Of a stretch of DNA of 64,000 nt, positions 44,269 to 53,148 are shown one piece after another (the stretch's first letter is position 1; each line of letters opens with the position of its first letter). The DNA comes from Thalassobaculum sp965228445. GTDB taxonomy: Bacteria > Pseudomonadota > Alphaproteobacteria > Thalassobaculales > Thalassobaculaceae. The notes below the pieces were generated by a model. The model worked only from the letters and a program-made list of their open reading frames with translations. It ran no database searches and was not told the DNA's origin. Both the position numbers and the translations under genes were made by a program. Where the stretch lies: assembly GCA_965228445.1 (NCBI GenBank), contig OZ245813.1, positions 4,650,001-4,714,000 of the forward strand. Direction: 5' to 3'.

Positions 44269-45099
44269 ATGGCTGTGCAGAACTCTATCAATACGAACCC
44301 GGCCTCCTTCGTGGCCCTGCGTAACCTCAACTCCGTCAACCGGACCCTCGACACCATCCAGAACCGTGTGTCGACCGGCTTGAAGGTCACTGGTGCTCTT
44401 GACGATGCGTCGAACTTCGCCATCGCCCAGGGTATTCGCGGTGAGCTCAAGGCAATCGGAGCGGTCACCCAGGGTCTGAACAACGCGAAGGGCATCGGAA
44501 AGGTGGCTATCGCCGGCGCAACCGGCATTTCAGATCTGCTGCAGACAGTGCGCCAGAAGCTGACCGAACTCTCGAACGAAGGTATCACCACTCAGCAGCG
44601 TGATATCCTGAGCACGGACTTCAACGAGCTTCTGTCCCAGGCGGCGAACTTCATCGACAACGCGGTGTTCAACGGCGTCAACCTGCTGGACACTGCTGCG
44701 GTGTCGCCGGATGTGAACACGCTGTCGAACCTGACGGGCGGCACGCTGACCCTGACGGGCCAGGACCTGCGCACGCGCACCCTGTCCCTGGCGGCAGGCG
44801 ACGTCACGTCGGCGGCCAACGCGCAGAGCGTCATCGCCAACGAGTACTCCAACCTGGAGTCGGTGGTGAACTCGGCCCTGGGGTCGCTGGGTGCGGAGGT
44901 TCGGGCTCTCGAGCTGCAGACCTCCTTCCTGGAGCAGATCTCGGACGCGACGGAGGAAGGCCTGGGCAACATCGTGGACGCCGACCTGGCGCGCGAGTCC
45001 GCCCGACTGACCTCCAAGCAGGTGCAGCAGCAGCTGTCGGTCCAGACGCTCGGCATTGCCAACCAGCGTCCGCAGACCCTGCTGGGCCTGTTCGGGTAA
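44269..45099 (+). CDS. Flagellin B
   Basis: A 276-residue filament protein. The N-terminal domain has NSINTNPASFVALRNLNSVN and the NRVSTGLKVTGALDDASNFA signature. The C-terminal end has SDATEEGLGNIVDADLARES and VQTLGIANQRPQTLLGLFG. There is no D2/D3 insertion. It is very close to flagellins C and D. The ribosome site GAGGA sits eight bases before the ATG within a conserved leader motif. It is first of the B-C pair, 299 bases before flagellin C. Confidence 0.97.
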   Translation: MAVQNSINTNPASFVALRNLNSVNRTLDTIQNRVSTGLKVTGALDDASNFAIAQGIRGELKAIGAVTQGLNNAKGIGKVAIAGATGISDLLQTVRQKLTELSNEGITTQQRDILSTDFNELLSQAANFIDNAVFNGVNLLDTAAVSPDVNTLSNLTGGTLTLTGQDLRTRTLSLAAGDVTSAANAQSVIANEYSNLESVVNSALGSLGAEVRALELQTSFLEQISDATEEGLGNIVDADLARESARLTSKQVQQQLSVQTLGIANQRPQTLLGLFG

Positions 45100-45133
45100 G
45101 CCACCCGAAACGCGAAAGCGTCAACATCATGTG

Positions 45134-45156
45134 GGGTGGAGCCGCCGGCTCCACCC
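45134..45156 (+). terminator. Hairpin after flagellin B
   Basis: GGGTGGAGCC and GGCTCCACCC form a perfect 10-bp stem with a 3-base loop, 35 bases after the flagellin B stop. No T tract follows (an A run does), so it may stabilise the message end rather than terminate strictly. Confidence 0.55.
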
Positions 45157-45183
45157 CCACCCCGAAAAAAAGTTGTGGAGACC

Positions 45184-45198
45184 TTAACGAGAAGTTAA
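45184..45198. promoter_or_regulatory. Perfect CtrA-type box upstream of flagellin C
   Basis: TTAA-N7-TTAA matches the full CtrA consensus without mismatch. It lies 200 bases before the flagellin C ATG, in an AT-rich part of the gap. SciP, which antagonises CtrA in Caulobacter, is encoded 5.4 kb away. Binding is inferred. Confidence 0.5.
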
Positions 45199-45358
45199 TT
45201 CGAGAATTTCAAAAGAATCCATTCTGTTAGCTGTATTTCAGCCCAACGCGATGTGGCCTCGGCCCCTGCGGCGTCGTTGTCGACCGAAGAATCCGGTTGA
45301 CTGTTCGATGCGCGCGGGGCAAACGTGTTGGTGCTCTGGGGTCCGTTGACCCCCTTTT

Positions 45359-45373
45359 CGGACAAAATGTCCG
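45359..45373 (+). promoter_or_regulatory. Leader hairpin of flagellin C
   Basis: CGGAC-AAAAT-GTCCG is a perfect 5-bp stem with an A-rich loop, ending 24 bases before the ATG. It is followed by TCCTTAGAATGAGGA, identical to the flagellin B motif at 14 of 15 positions, with the ribosome site inside it. Confidence 0.55.
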
Positions 45374-45397
45374 TGTCCTTAGAATGAGGAGGCCACA

Positions 45398-46228
45398 ATG
45401 GCTGTTCAGAACTCCATCAATACCAATCCGTCCATCTTCGCCGCTCTCCGGACCCTGAACTCGGTCAACCGGAGCCTCGACACCACGCAGAATCGTGTGT
45501 CGACTGGTCTGAAGGTCGCCGGTGCTCTCGATGACGCGTCCAACTTCTCCATCGCCCAGGGTATCCGCGGCGAGCTGAAGGGTCTGGCCGCCGTCACGCA
45601 GGGTCTGAACAACGCGAAGGGTATCGGCCAGGTGGCCGTCGCCGGTGCGACCGGTGTGTCCAACCTGCTCACCGACATCCGGCAGAAGCTGACCGAGCTT
45701 TCGAACGAAGGCATCACCACGGCTCAGCGCGAAATCCTGACGAGCGACTTCAACCAGCTGCTTTCCCAGGCCGCCAACTTCATCGACAACTCGGTGTTCA
45801 ACGGCGTCAACCTGCTGGATACCGCGGCGGTTTCGGTCGATATCAACACCCTGTCGAACCTCGAAGGTGGCACGCTCACCCTGTCGGCTCAGGATCTGCG
45901 TACGCTGACCCTGTCGCTGGCCGGCGGCGACGTCTCCTCGGCGGCGAACGCCCAGGGCGTGATCGCCAACGAGTTCTCCAACCTCGAGTCGGTTGTGAAC
46001 TCCGCACTGGGCTCGCTCGGTGCTGAGGTCCGCGCTCTGAACCTCCAGACCACGTTCCTGGAGCAGATCTCGGATGCGACCGAGGAAGGTCTCGGCAACA
46101 TCGTCGACGCCGATCTGGCGCGCGAGTCCGCGGCTCTGACCGCGCTGCAGGTTCAGCAGCAGCTGTCGATCCAGACGCTGGGCATCGCCAACCAGCGGCC
46201 GCAGTCCCTGCTGGGTCTGTTCCGTTAA
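45398..46228 (+). CDS. Flagellin C
   Basis: A 276-residue flagellin, nearly the same as flagellin B in both terminal domains (NSINTNPSIFAALRTLNSVN; SDATEEGLGNIVDADLARES; QTLGIANQRPQSLLGLFR). The middle differs slightly. Strong ribosome site GAGGAGG. A perfect CtrA box and a leader hairpin lie upstream, and a strong terminator with a seven-T tract lies downstream, so it is its own transcription unit. Confidence 0.97.
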   Translation: MAVQNSINTNPSIFAALRTLNSVNRSLDTTQNRVSTGLKVAGALDDASNFSIAQGIRGELKGLAAVTQGLNNAKGIGQVAVAGATGVSNLLTDIRQKLTELSNEGITTAQREILTSDFNQLLSQAANFIDNSVFNGVNLLDTAAVSVDINTLSNLEGGTLTLSAQDLRTLTLSLAGGDVSSAANAQGVIANEFSNLESVVNSALGSLGAEVRALNLQTTFLEQISDATEEGLGNIVDADLARESAALTALQVQQQLSIQTLGIANQRPQSLLGLFR

Positions 46229-46251
46229 TCGGATCGCCGACACAAAAGTCA

Positions 46252-46280
46252 GGGCCGGACGCAAGTCCGGCCCTTTTTTT
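46252..46280 (+). terminator. Strong rho-independent terminator after flagellin C
   Basis: GGGCCGGAC-GCAA-GTCCGGCCC is a perfect 9-bp stem followed by seven T residues. The T run abuts the stop codon of the convergent TPR-GT 2 gene. Confidence 0.92.
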
Positions 46281-48042
46281 ATGTCCGATCGGAGGTGGCC
46301 TGCTCGACGACCTGCGCGACCTCGGCCATGGCGTCTCGCCACGGCATCTCCGGCGCCCGGTAAACCCGCCGGGTCTCGGGAAACCAGGGATGTCGGTCCC
46401 GGCCGAGCCCGACCCAGCCCCGATGCAGGGAGAACCCGACCGCCGGTATCTGCAGCGCTCCCGCAAGGGCCGCCACGGCGGTGTCGGCGCTGACCACCAG
46501 ATCCAGGGCCGCCATCAGGGCCGCGACGCCGTCCTGATCGTCGCGCCGGTCGAGATCCGGCGGAAACGCGATCGCCGTCCCTATGCCCAAGGGCATGCTC
46601 TCAAGCTCTTCCCGGCAATCATCATATTGAAGAACCACGAAGAACCGGTCCGGCAGGGCCAGAACCGGCAGGCAGTCCCCGATGGCCGGATAGTGTCGGC
46701 GGCGGTGGCCGGCCTGGCTGCCTGAGCGCCAGCACAGGCCGATGGCCGGCCGGCCGGCGGCCGCGTCCTCCAGCCAGCGCCGCCAGGCCGAGACCCGGAT
46801 CGGGTCCGGTGCCAGACCGGCGCCGGCGGTCGCGAAGCTCGCAAGGTCGGGGCGGAACCTCTCGGCGAGATCGCCGACCAGACACCAGTGGGTGAAGGAT
46901 CCGTCCGGCGCGGCGGCATCCAGCCGCCGCCGCCAGGCGAGCCGGGGCAGGGTACGGGCGGCCAGCGGGATCAGCCGGGCGTCCGTCTCGACGGTCGCGG
47001 CCTCAAGGCGCCCGTCGGCGACGAGGGTGTCGAGATCACGCCAGAGCGTGGAGAACAGAAGCTCGTCCCCCAATCCCTGCTCTGCGAGAACCAGCAGTCT
47101 GGCCCCGGCCTCGCCGGACCATCGCGGCAGGGCCGGCCCCGCCGTGTTCCGGTGGGCCGACCGTTGGCGGAACAGGGGCCACCCGCCGCGAAGGTCGCCG
47201 CAGGCAAGACGGTACACGGCGAGATTGGCCAGCACGTCCGGATCGGTCGGGGCGGTGACCCGGGCCCGGCCGCCGCAGGTCAAGGCGGCCTCATAGCGGG
47301 ACTGGCGGTAGAGCGTTTCCGCCCGGTTGCCCCACGCGGCGGTGCGGGCAGGGTCGAGAAGGGCGGCCCGCCGGGTGTCGGCATGGGCCGAGACGACATC
47401 GTCCAATTCGGTGTGCGCGGCCGCCCGGTCGGCGAAGGCGCGTGGATCGACCGGGCGGATCAGCAGAGCCCGGTCGACCAGCTCGAGCGTCGTCTCCGGT
47501 CGCAGTTTGCGGCGCTCGACTTCGGCCAGGTCGAGCCAGACCGATGGGACGGCCGGCGCCAGACACAGGGCACGGCGCAAGTCGCGGATCGCGGGGGTCG
47601 GCGCATACCGAGCCTTTTCCAGTCCGGCCCGGGTCCAGGCCGACGGGTCCGCCGGCGCCAGCGTGGTCAGCCAGGCCAGCACGCGGGGCGAGGCGGTGCG
47701 ATCCTGCGCCAGGACGTCGAGCGCCTCCTTACCGCCGGGTATCAGAAGCAGCGCGCGGCGGGCCGCCGGACGCGCCGGACGTTCCAGCCGGTGGAGGCAG
47801 ACCGCGAGATGGATCCAGGCGGTGCCGTTGTCCGGTGCGGAGCGGAGTGCGACCTCCAGATCCACTAGGGCCGCATCGGCGCGGTCGGCCTGAAGCAGGG
47901 CGAAGCCGCGCAGATGGCGGGCCTTCGGGTGCTCCGGCTCGATCTCGATCACCGCGCCGTAGACCGCAACCGCCTTGGCGAGATCGCCTGCTCGGTGGGC
48001 CTGCAGGCCGGCATTCAGGGCCATGGTGACGGCGGCGGTCAT
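46279..48042 (-). CDS. TPR-glycosyltransferase protein 2 (FlmG-like candidate)
   Basis: A 587-residue paralogue of TPR-GT 1. About seven TPR-like repeats occupy residues 5-275 (AHRAGDLAKAVAVYGAVIEI and others). The GT-like domain shows EQGLGDELLFST, AIGLCWRSGSQAG, FFVVLQYDDCREEL and DLVVSADTAVAALAG, all conserved with paralogue 1. It is the only one of the four on the minus strand, converging on flagellin C and divergent from flbT. Its stop lies against the terminator T tract. Confidence 0.78.
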   Translation of the reverse strand: MTAAVTMALNAGLQAHRAGDLAKAVAVYGAVIEIEPEHPKARHLRGFALLQADRADAALVDLEVALRSAPDNGTAWIHLAVCLHRLERPARPAARRALLLIPGGKEALDVLAQDRTASPRVLAWLTTLAPADPSAWTRAGLEKARYAPTPAIRDLRRALCLAPAVPSVWLDLAEVERRKLRPETTLELVDRALLIRPVDPRAFADRAAAHTELDDVVSAHADTRRAALLDPARTAAWGNRAETLYRQSRYEAALTCGGRARVTAPTDPDVLANLAVYRLACGDLRGGWPLFRQRSAHRNTAGPALPRWSGEAGARLLVLAEQGLGDELLFSTLWRDLDTLVADGRLEAATVETDARLIPLAARTLPRLAWRRRLDAAAPDGSFTHWCLVGDLAERFRPDLASFATAGAGLAPDPIRVSAWRRWLEDAAAGRPAIGLCWRSGSQAGHRRRHYPAIGDCLPVLALPDRFFVVLQYDDCREELESMPLGIGTAIAFPPDLDRRDDQDGVAALMAALDLVVSADTAVAALAGALQIPAVGFSLHRGWVGLGRDRHPWFPETRRVYRAPEMPWRDAMAEVAQVVEQATSDRT

Positions 48043-48216
48043 CCCGAATCAGCGATTCGGAGCCGATAGCGGACAACGATCGGCCGCGCGAAGCCCTGGC
48101 ATCGAAGCCGCCGACCACGTGCGAAAATCCGCATGAGGGCTGTGATGCCGCGCGCGTTTCATTGGTCGATTCCCAGCTTAACTTGACAGTCGGAAAATGA
48201 ATGCGACATTTAAGGC

Positions 48217-48654
48217 ATGCCGCTAAAGGTCAACATCAAGCCTGGGGAAAAGTTTGTCGTCAACGGCGCCGTCATGGTCGCCGGCAACAAGGGTGCGTCC
48301 CTGGTGTTGCAGAACGAGGCGACGATTCTGCTGGGCAAGGACATCATGCAGGAGCATGAGGCGGATTCGCCGGCCAAGCGGATCTACTTCACGATCCTGC
48401 TGATGTATCTGGATGAGGCGGGCCGGCAGGACTACTACCCGACCTTCATGAGGCTCATCGAGGACTTCATGGAGGCCACGACGTTCAACGAGGTGCGCAA
48501 GACGCTGCTGCACATCGTTCAGGATGCCAACGCCGCCCGCTATTATCGCGCGTTAAAGACTTGTAAAGCATTGATCGCTTATGAAGATCAGGTGCTTGCT
48601 TTCGGTCGTGGTGAGACGACCGAACGGCCAAGCTTCGCACTGGAAACGTCTTAG
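48217..48654 (+). CDS. flbT: Flagellin regulator FlbT
   Basis: A 145-residue protein. It has the characteristic FVVNGAVMVAGNKGASLVLQ, then ILLGKDIMQE and IYFTILLMYLDE. In Caulobacter FlbT binds the untranslated leader of flagellin mRNA and promotes its turnover until the hook is complete. It is followed immediately by flaF, the usual pairing. Its likely RNA targets, hairpins in the flagellin leaders, are in this window. TTGACA at 48183 may be a -35 element. Confidence 0.95.
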   Translation: MPLKVNIKPGEKFVVNGAVMVAGNKGASLVLQNEATILLGKDIMQEHEADSPAKRIYFTILLMYLDEAGRQDYYPTFMRLIEDFMEATTFNEVRKTLLHIVQDANAARYYRALKTCKALIAYEDQVLAFGRGETTERPSFALETS

Positions 48655-48671
48655 TGGACGGTGAAGTCCGA

Positions 48672-49127
48672 ATGTCCAGCTACGATGCCTACAACAGAGC
48701 CATCAAGAATACCGCGTCGCCGCGCGACGTAGAGTATCGGCTGCTCGGGCAGGTCACCTCCGCTCTGATGAAGGCCCAGCAGCGGATGACGGACGCCCGG
48801 AACACGCCGACGGCCATGGCCGAGGTGATGGACGCCCTCAACTGGAACAACCAGGTCTGGGACACGTTCGTCCAGGATGTCGGTACCGAGGGCAACATGC
48901 TGCCGCGCGAATTGCGCGCGGCGATCGTCAGCCTCGGCATCTGGGTGTCCCGCGAGACCGGGCTGGTCAGCACCGGCGAAGGGGATATCGAGGCCCTCAT
49001 CTCGGTGAACAAGGCGATCATGCGGGGCCTGAACCCGGCACGCGCCGAGCAGGAAGACAAGACGGAGACGTCGACCCCGGCATCCGCCCCCGCTTCGGGC
49101 ATTTCGGCGTCCCTCGACTCGTTCTGA
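48672..49127 (+). CDS. flaF: Flagellar biosynthesis regulator FlaF, copy 1
   Basis: A 151-residue FlaF family protein (SSYDAYNRAIKNTASPRDVE, then MDALNWNNQVWDTFVQDV and LPRELRAAIVSLGIWVSRET) with an extra Ser/Thr/Ala tail of about 30 residues. FlaF works with FlbT and is required for flagellin synthesis or export in alphaproteobacteria. The ATG at 48672 has GGTGAAG upstream; a GTG at 48654 would overlap the flbT stop. A second FlaF is at 54179. Confidence 0.93.
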   Translation: MSSYDAYNRAIKNTASPRDVEYRLLGQVTSALMKAQQRMTDARNTPTAMAEVMDALNWNNQVWDTFVQDVGTEGNMLPRELRAAIVSLGIWVSRETGLVSTGEGDIEALISVNKAIMRGLNPARAEQEDKTETSTPASAPASGISASLDSF

Positions 49128-49140
49128 ACGGCTCCGGTCC

Positions 49141-51096
49141 ATGACCGGTGCGCCGCTGACGGCAGAACGCAAGACCGCCCTCGCCACACTGTTCGATCAG
49201 GCCGTTCAGCTTCACGCGCGCAACGACGTGCTCGCGGCGGCCCGGATCTACGAGCTGATCCTCAAGGATCTCCCCACCCACGCGGATGTGCTGGACCTCT
49301 ACGGCACCGCCCTGTTTCAGCTCGGCGCCGGTGCCGCCGGACGGCCATACGTGGCCGCGTCGCTGCGCCGCAGACCGGGTCATGCGCCGGCCTGGAACCA
49401 TCTGGGCGCGATCGACCGCAGCCTGCATGCCGACACCGCGGCGCAGCTTGCGTTCCGGCGCTCCATCGCGATCGATCCGGCCAAGGCCGAACCGCTGGTC
49501 AATCTCGCGGCGACCTTCGGCGATCGCGACGCGCCGGAGCAGGGACTGCGGCTGAACCGGCGGGCACGGACCGTCTCTCCCAGATCGCCCGATGCGGCGT
49601 TGCGAGAGGGGGTGCTGCTCTCCGCCGCGCACCGTCCCGAGGAGGCGCTGCCGTACCTGCGGACCGCCTGGACGGCTCAACCCGGCAACAGCGAGATCGC
49701 CCTGAGCCTGGCCCGGTCCCATTCCGCGCTCGGCCAGCTTGCCGAGGCCCGGCGGGCGGTCATGGCCGGTATCGCGCTGGCGCCGGGAACCCACGAGCTC
49801 TACGGCTCGCTCGCGATCTCCCACGATCCCCGCTTTTCCACCGACCGGGATATCGTCTGGGCCAGGGCGGGCACGGTCCTTCGGCCGCTGGACGCCCGGA
49901 GCTGGCTCAATCTGGGGGCGGAAACCTACCGGGACGGTCGGATCGAGGACGCCTATCGAGCGGCGCGGCGCACGCTCATGCTGGATCCGGCCTCGCGCAT
50001 GGGCATGCACAATCTCGCCGCCGCCGCGCTGAACCGGTACGAGAACGACCTCGCCCGCGTCCATGCCCGGCGCGTGCTGATGCTGGCGCCGGGAAACGCA
50101 GATGCCGAACATCTTCTGGCGGAGGTCGAGTTCCGCATCGGCGATGTCCGCACCGCCTGGAAGCTGCACGAGGCGCGGGCGCGCCGTGAGATCCACCGCC
50201 CCCGGCTGAACCTGCCGCCCCGGTGGCAGGGCCCAGGGACCGAGACCGGGCCGCTGCTGGTCGCCTCCGAGCAGGGAGTGGGGGATGAGGTCACGTTCCT
50301 GGCCTGTCTCGCCGAACTCATCGACGAAATCACGCAGCCGGTGATCATCGAGGTCGACGAGCGGCTGGTTCCGCTGGCCGCCAGATCCTTCCCCACGGCG
50401 ACGGTCGTGCCGCGGCAATTGGTGCCGGGCGACGGGCTGAGCCAGTTCTTCGATTACCGGGGGCTGACCGAGCGGTACGGCCTGCGGCACCACATCCTCG
50501 CCGGCAGTCTGCCGCATGTCATGGATCGCGACCGGGACCGGGGGCTCCAGCGGGTCGGGTACCTGCGGACCGATCCCGACCGAGTCGCTCGGTGGCGGAA
50601 CTGGCTGTCCAACTTGGGGCCCGGGCCGAAGGTGGGCGTGGTCTGGCGCACCGTTCAATGGACCCGGTTTCGCGCCCGGGTCCATTGTACCATCGAGGAG
50701 TTGGTGCCGCTCTTCGCCGTGCCTGGCTGCGTCTTCGTCAACCTGATGGCCGGCGACACCCTGGGCGAAATGCGCACGGTGAAAGCTGCCACGGGTGTCG
50801 AGATGGCGGTGCCTCCCGGTCTCGATCTGTGGGACGATCTGGAGGATCTGACGGCGCTGATGCGCGCCCTCGATGTCGTGGTGGCGGCTCGGACGGCGAA
50901 CTGCGCCTTTGCCGGGGCGGTGGGAACCCCGACGATCCGGCTGGCCCAGGGGTTCCTGCATGTATCGAACGGACGCGAGTTCTTCTTCCCCAATGTCTAC
51001 CCCGTGTTCGAGCGGGAGGAGCGGTTCGACGGCGGCGAGGCCGGGCGCAGGGCGGCGGCGATGCTGGCGACGCTGACCGGAGCGGCGGACCGCTGA
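49141..51096 (+). CDS. TPR-glycosyltransferase protein 3, with altered GT motifs
   Basis: A 651-residue paralogue. About eight TPR-like units cover residues 10-350. The GT domain keeps EQGVGDEVTFLA and KVGVVWRTVQWT, but the LQYDD motif of paralogues 1 and 2 is replaced by NLMAGDTLGEM. The VVSA(D/N)TS motif reads VVAARTANCAFAG. The catalytic or donor site may therefore be changed or lost. It is 13 bases after flaF and overlaps paralogue 4 by one base, forming a flbT-flaF-GT3-GT4 operon. Confidence 0.75.
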   Translation: MTGAPLTAERKTALATLFDQAVQLHARNDVLAAARIYELILKDLPTHADVLDLYGTALFQLGAGAAGRPYVAASLRRRPGHAPAWNHLGAIDRSLHADTAAQLAFRRSIAIDPAKAEPLVNLAATFGDRDAPEQGLRLNRRARTVSPRSPDAALREGVLLSAAHRPEEALPYLRTAWTAQPGNSEIALSLARSHSALGQLAEARRAVMAGIALAPGTHELYGSLAISHDPRFSTDRDIVWARAGTVLRPLDARSWLNLGAETYRDGRIEDAYRAARRTLMLDPASRMGMHNLAAAALNRYENDLARVHARRVLMLAPGNADAEHLLAEVEFRIGDVRTAWKLHEARARREIHRPRLNLPPRWQGPGTETGPLLVASEQGVGDEVTFLACLAELIDEITQPVIIEVDERLVPLAARSFPTATVVPRQLVPGDGLSQFFDYRGLTERYGLRHHILAGSLPHVMDRDRDRGLQRVGYLRTDPDRVARWRNWLSNLGPGPKVGVVWRTVQWTRFRARVHCTIEELVPLFAVPGCVFVNLMAGDTLGEMRTVKAATGVEMAVPPGLDLWDDLEDLTALMRALDVVVAARTANCAFAGAVGTPTIRLAQGFLHVSNGREFFFPNVYPVFEREERFDGGEAGRRAAAMLATLTGAADR

Positions 51097-53015
51097 TGCG
51101 AGACCTCGACCCGATCGCGCAGACCGCCCTGCGCCGCGGCCTCGCCGAACGGAACGCCGGCCGGCCCCATGCGGAGCAGCGCTGGTTCCGGGCGGCCCTG
51201 TGCGCCGCCCCGGCGGATCTGCGCGTCGTCAGTCTCGCGATCGCCGGCGATGTCCGGACCAAGGCGCAATGGTGCACCCGCGCTCTCTGCCTGGACCCCA
51301 AGCAGCCTCAGATCCTCGAGCTTGCCGGCCAGGTCTGCGCCGAGATCGGCGAGGGCGTGCGGGCGGTCACCCTGCTGCGCCGGGCGCTGGTCTCCGATCC
51401 GCAGGGCCCGCGTCAGGCCGCGTTCCTCATCGCCGATGTCCTGGCGCGGGCGGGGCGAAGTGCAGCCGCCGTGCCCTTCGCGCTTCTGGCTGCGATCTCG
51501 GGGCCGGGCGAGTCCATGGCCCAGGTCCGTCTGGCGATGCTGGCCGGTCAGGCCGAGAAATGGGAACTGGCGGCAACGGCGGCGTTGCGGGCGTGCCGGC
51601 TGCTGCCGCTGCTTCCCGACCTGGCGATATCGGCGGTGCTGGCGGCGCGCCGGGTCGACCGTTCGGCCGAGGGCTGGGCCTGGGCCCGCCGGGCCGTGCT
51701 GGCCTCGCCGGAGAACCCCGGCGCGGCCCTGCTGCTGGCGGTGGCAGGGGAGCGCCCGGCCGGCATGGCGTCCCGGATAAGATGGTGCCGCCGCGCGACC
51801 CTGCTTCAGCCGCTGTCCGCCTGGGCGTGGGAGTTGCGGGCCCAGGCCGAACGGGGCGAGGCCGCCTTCGCGGCCAGTTTCGCCGCCGCCCGACATGGAT
51901 TGCTCGCCACGCCGGACGACCAGGGCTGCGCCTGGGCCCTGAGCCAGGCCGCTCTGAATCTGGTGCGGTTCGACGTGGCCGGGCGGGTCGCCCGCACCGG
52001 TCTCGCGGCCCATCCGGGCGACAGCGAGCTGTCCTATCTGCTCGCCCAGGCCGAAAAGGCGACGGGCGATCTTGGCCGTGGCTGGGATCTGGAGGCCGCG
52101 CGGACCGCCGGCCCCCGGTTCCACCGCACCCTTGGCCTGCCGCCCCGCGTCACCAGCCCGGCCTTGCCGTCCCGGGGCCTGCTCGTCGCCGCGGAACAGG
52201 GGATCGGCGACGAACTGCTGTTCATGTCGTGTCTGGGGGAGCTGCTGTTGGACTGTCCGGCGCCCGTCGTCGAGGCCGATCCCCGGCTTCATCCGTTGCT
52301 GGCCCGCTCGTTTCCGGGGTTGAGCCTGATCGACCGGCAGGTGCGGGCAGACGGCAAGGACGCCGTCTACGACTATACCCGCGTCGTCCCGGCGCTCGGC
52401 CTGACCGCCCATCTCCACGCGGGCGATCTGCCGGCCCGCTATCGCCGCGACCGGTCGCGGCCGTCGCCGCAGGGCGGCTACCTGACGGTCGATCCGGCCC
52501 GGCGGGCGGTCTGGCGGGACAGGATCGCCGGGCTCGCAGGGCAGGGGCCGGTGATCGGCCTGTGCTGGCGCAGCATGGTCCGCAGCGGCCTGCGCTCCGC
52601 CTATTATGTCGACCTGCCGGCACTGCTGCCGATCCTGCGGATCCCGGGCCATCGCTTCGTCTGCCTGCAATATGACGAGTACGGCGAGGAACTCGACGCC
52701 CTGCGGCGCGACCACGGGATCGAGCTCTGGCGCCCGGAGGATCTGGACCAGATCGAGGATCTCGACGGCGTGGCCGCCCTGATCTCGGCGTTGGACGGGG
52801 TGGTGTCGACGGCGACCAGCGTCTGTGTGCTGGCGGCGGCGGTCGGCTGCCCGACGATCCGGCTGTCGCCGTCCTTCTACAGCATCCTGGACGACCGCGA
52901 CTTCTTCTTCTCCAACATGACGCCGACCCTGCGGCGCGATGAGCCGATCGACATGTCGGTGGCCATCGCGCGTGCGGCGGCCCTCCTGCGGAGCCGGCTG
53001 CCGGCCCAGGAGTGA
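51096..53015 (+). CDS. TPR-glycosyltransferase protein 4 (FlmG-like candidate)
   Basis: A 639-residue paralogue. The N-terminal 330 residues are helical, TPR-like but degenerate (Ala/Arg-rich pairs of helices). The GT-like domain has EQGIGDELLFMS, VIGLCWRSMVRSG, FVCLQYDEYGEEL and GVVSTATSVCVLAAAVGCP, close to the intact motifs. TGATG overlap with the gene before. It ends 248 bases before flagellin D, so it sits between flbT-flaF and a flagellin. Confidence 0.75.
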   Translation: MRDLDPIAQTALRRGLAERNAGRPHAEQRWFRAALCAAPADLRVVSLAIAGDVRTKAQWCTRALCLDPKQPQILELAGQVCAEIGEGVRAVTLLRRALVSDPQGPRQAAFLIADVLARAGRSAAAVPFALLAAISGPGESMAQVRLAMLAGQAEKWELAATAALRACRLLPLLPDLAISAVLAARRVDRSAEGWAWARRAVLASPENPGAALLLAVAGERPAGMASRIRWCRRATLLQPLSAWAWELRAQAERGEAAFAASFAAARHGLLATPDDQGCAWALSQAALNLVRFDVAGRVARTGLAAHPGDSELSYLLAQAEKATGDLGRGWDLEAARTAGPRFHRTLGLPPRVTSPALPSRGLLVAAEQGIGDELLFMSCLGELLLDCPAPVVEADPRLHPLLARSFPGLSLIDRQVRADGKDAVYDYTRVVPALGLTAHLHAGDLPARYRRDRSRPSPQGGYLTVDPARRAVWRDRIAGLAGQGPVIGLCWRSMVRSGLRSAYYVDLPALLPILRIPGHRFVCLQYDEYGEELDALRRDHGIELWRPEDLDQIEDLDGVAALISALDGVVSTATSVCVLAAAVGCPTIRLSPSFYSILDDRDFFFSNMTPTLRRDEPIDMSVAIARAAALLRSRLPAQE

Positions 53016-53148
53016 CCCTCCCTACCGGGACGTTTTTTCCCGATCTGCCGGGGAGATTCTGCCGCCGATCCGGCTTTCCGTCGGCGCGCAATTTCTGCCG
53101 ATCCATCTAACGTCATAAAAAATAAAAGAAATTCGGTTCCTGGCCGTT

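Noticed and set aside
45100..45397. Possible sigma-54 promoter for flagellin C
   Set aside because: I checked GG-N10-GC pairs in the gap and found none with a TTGC-like -12; the perfect CtrA-type box is the better candidate.
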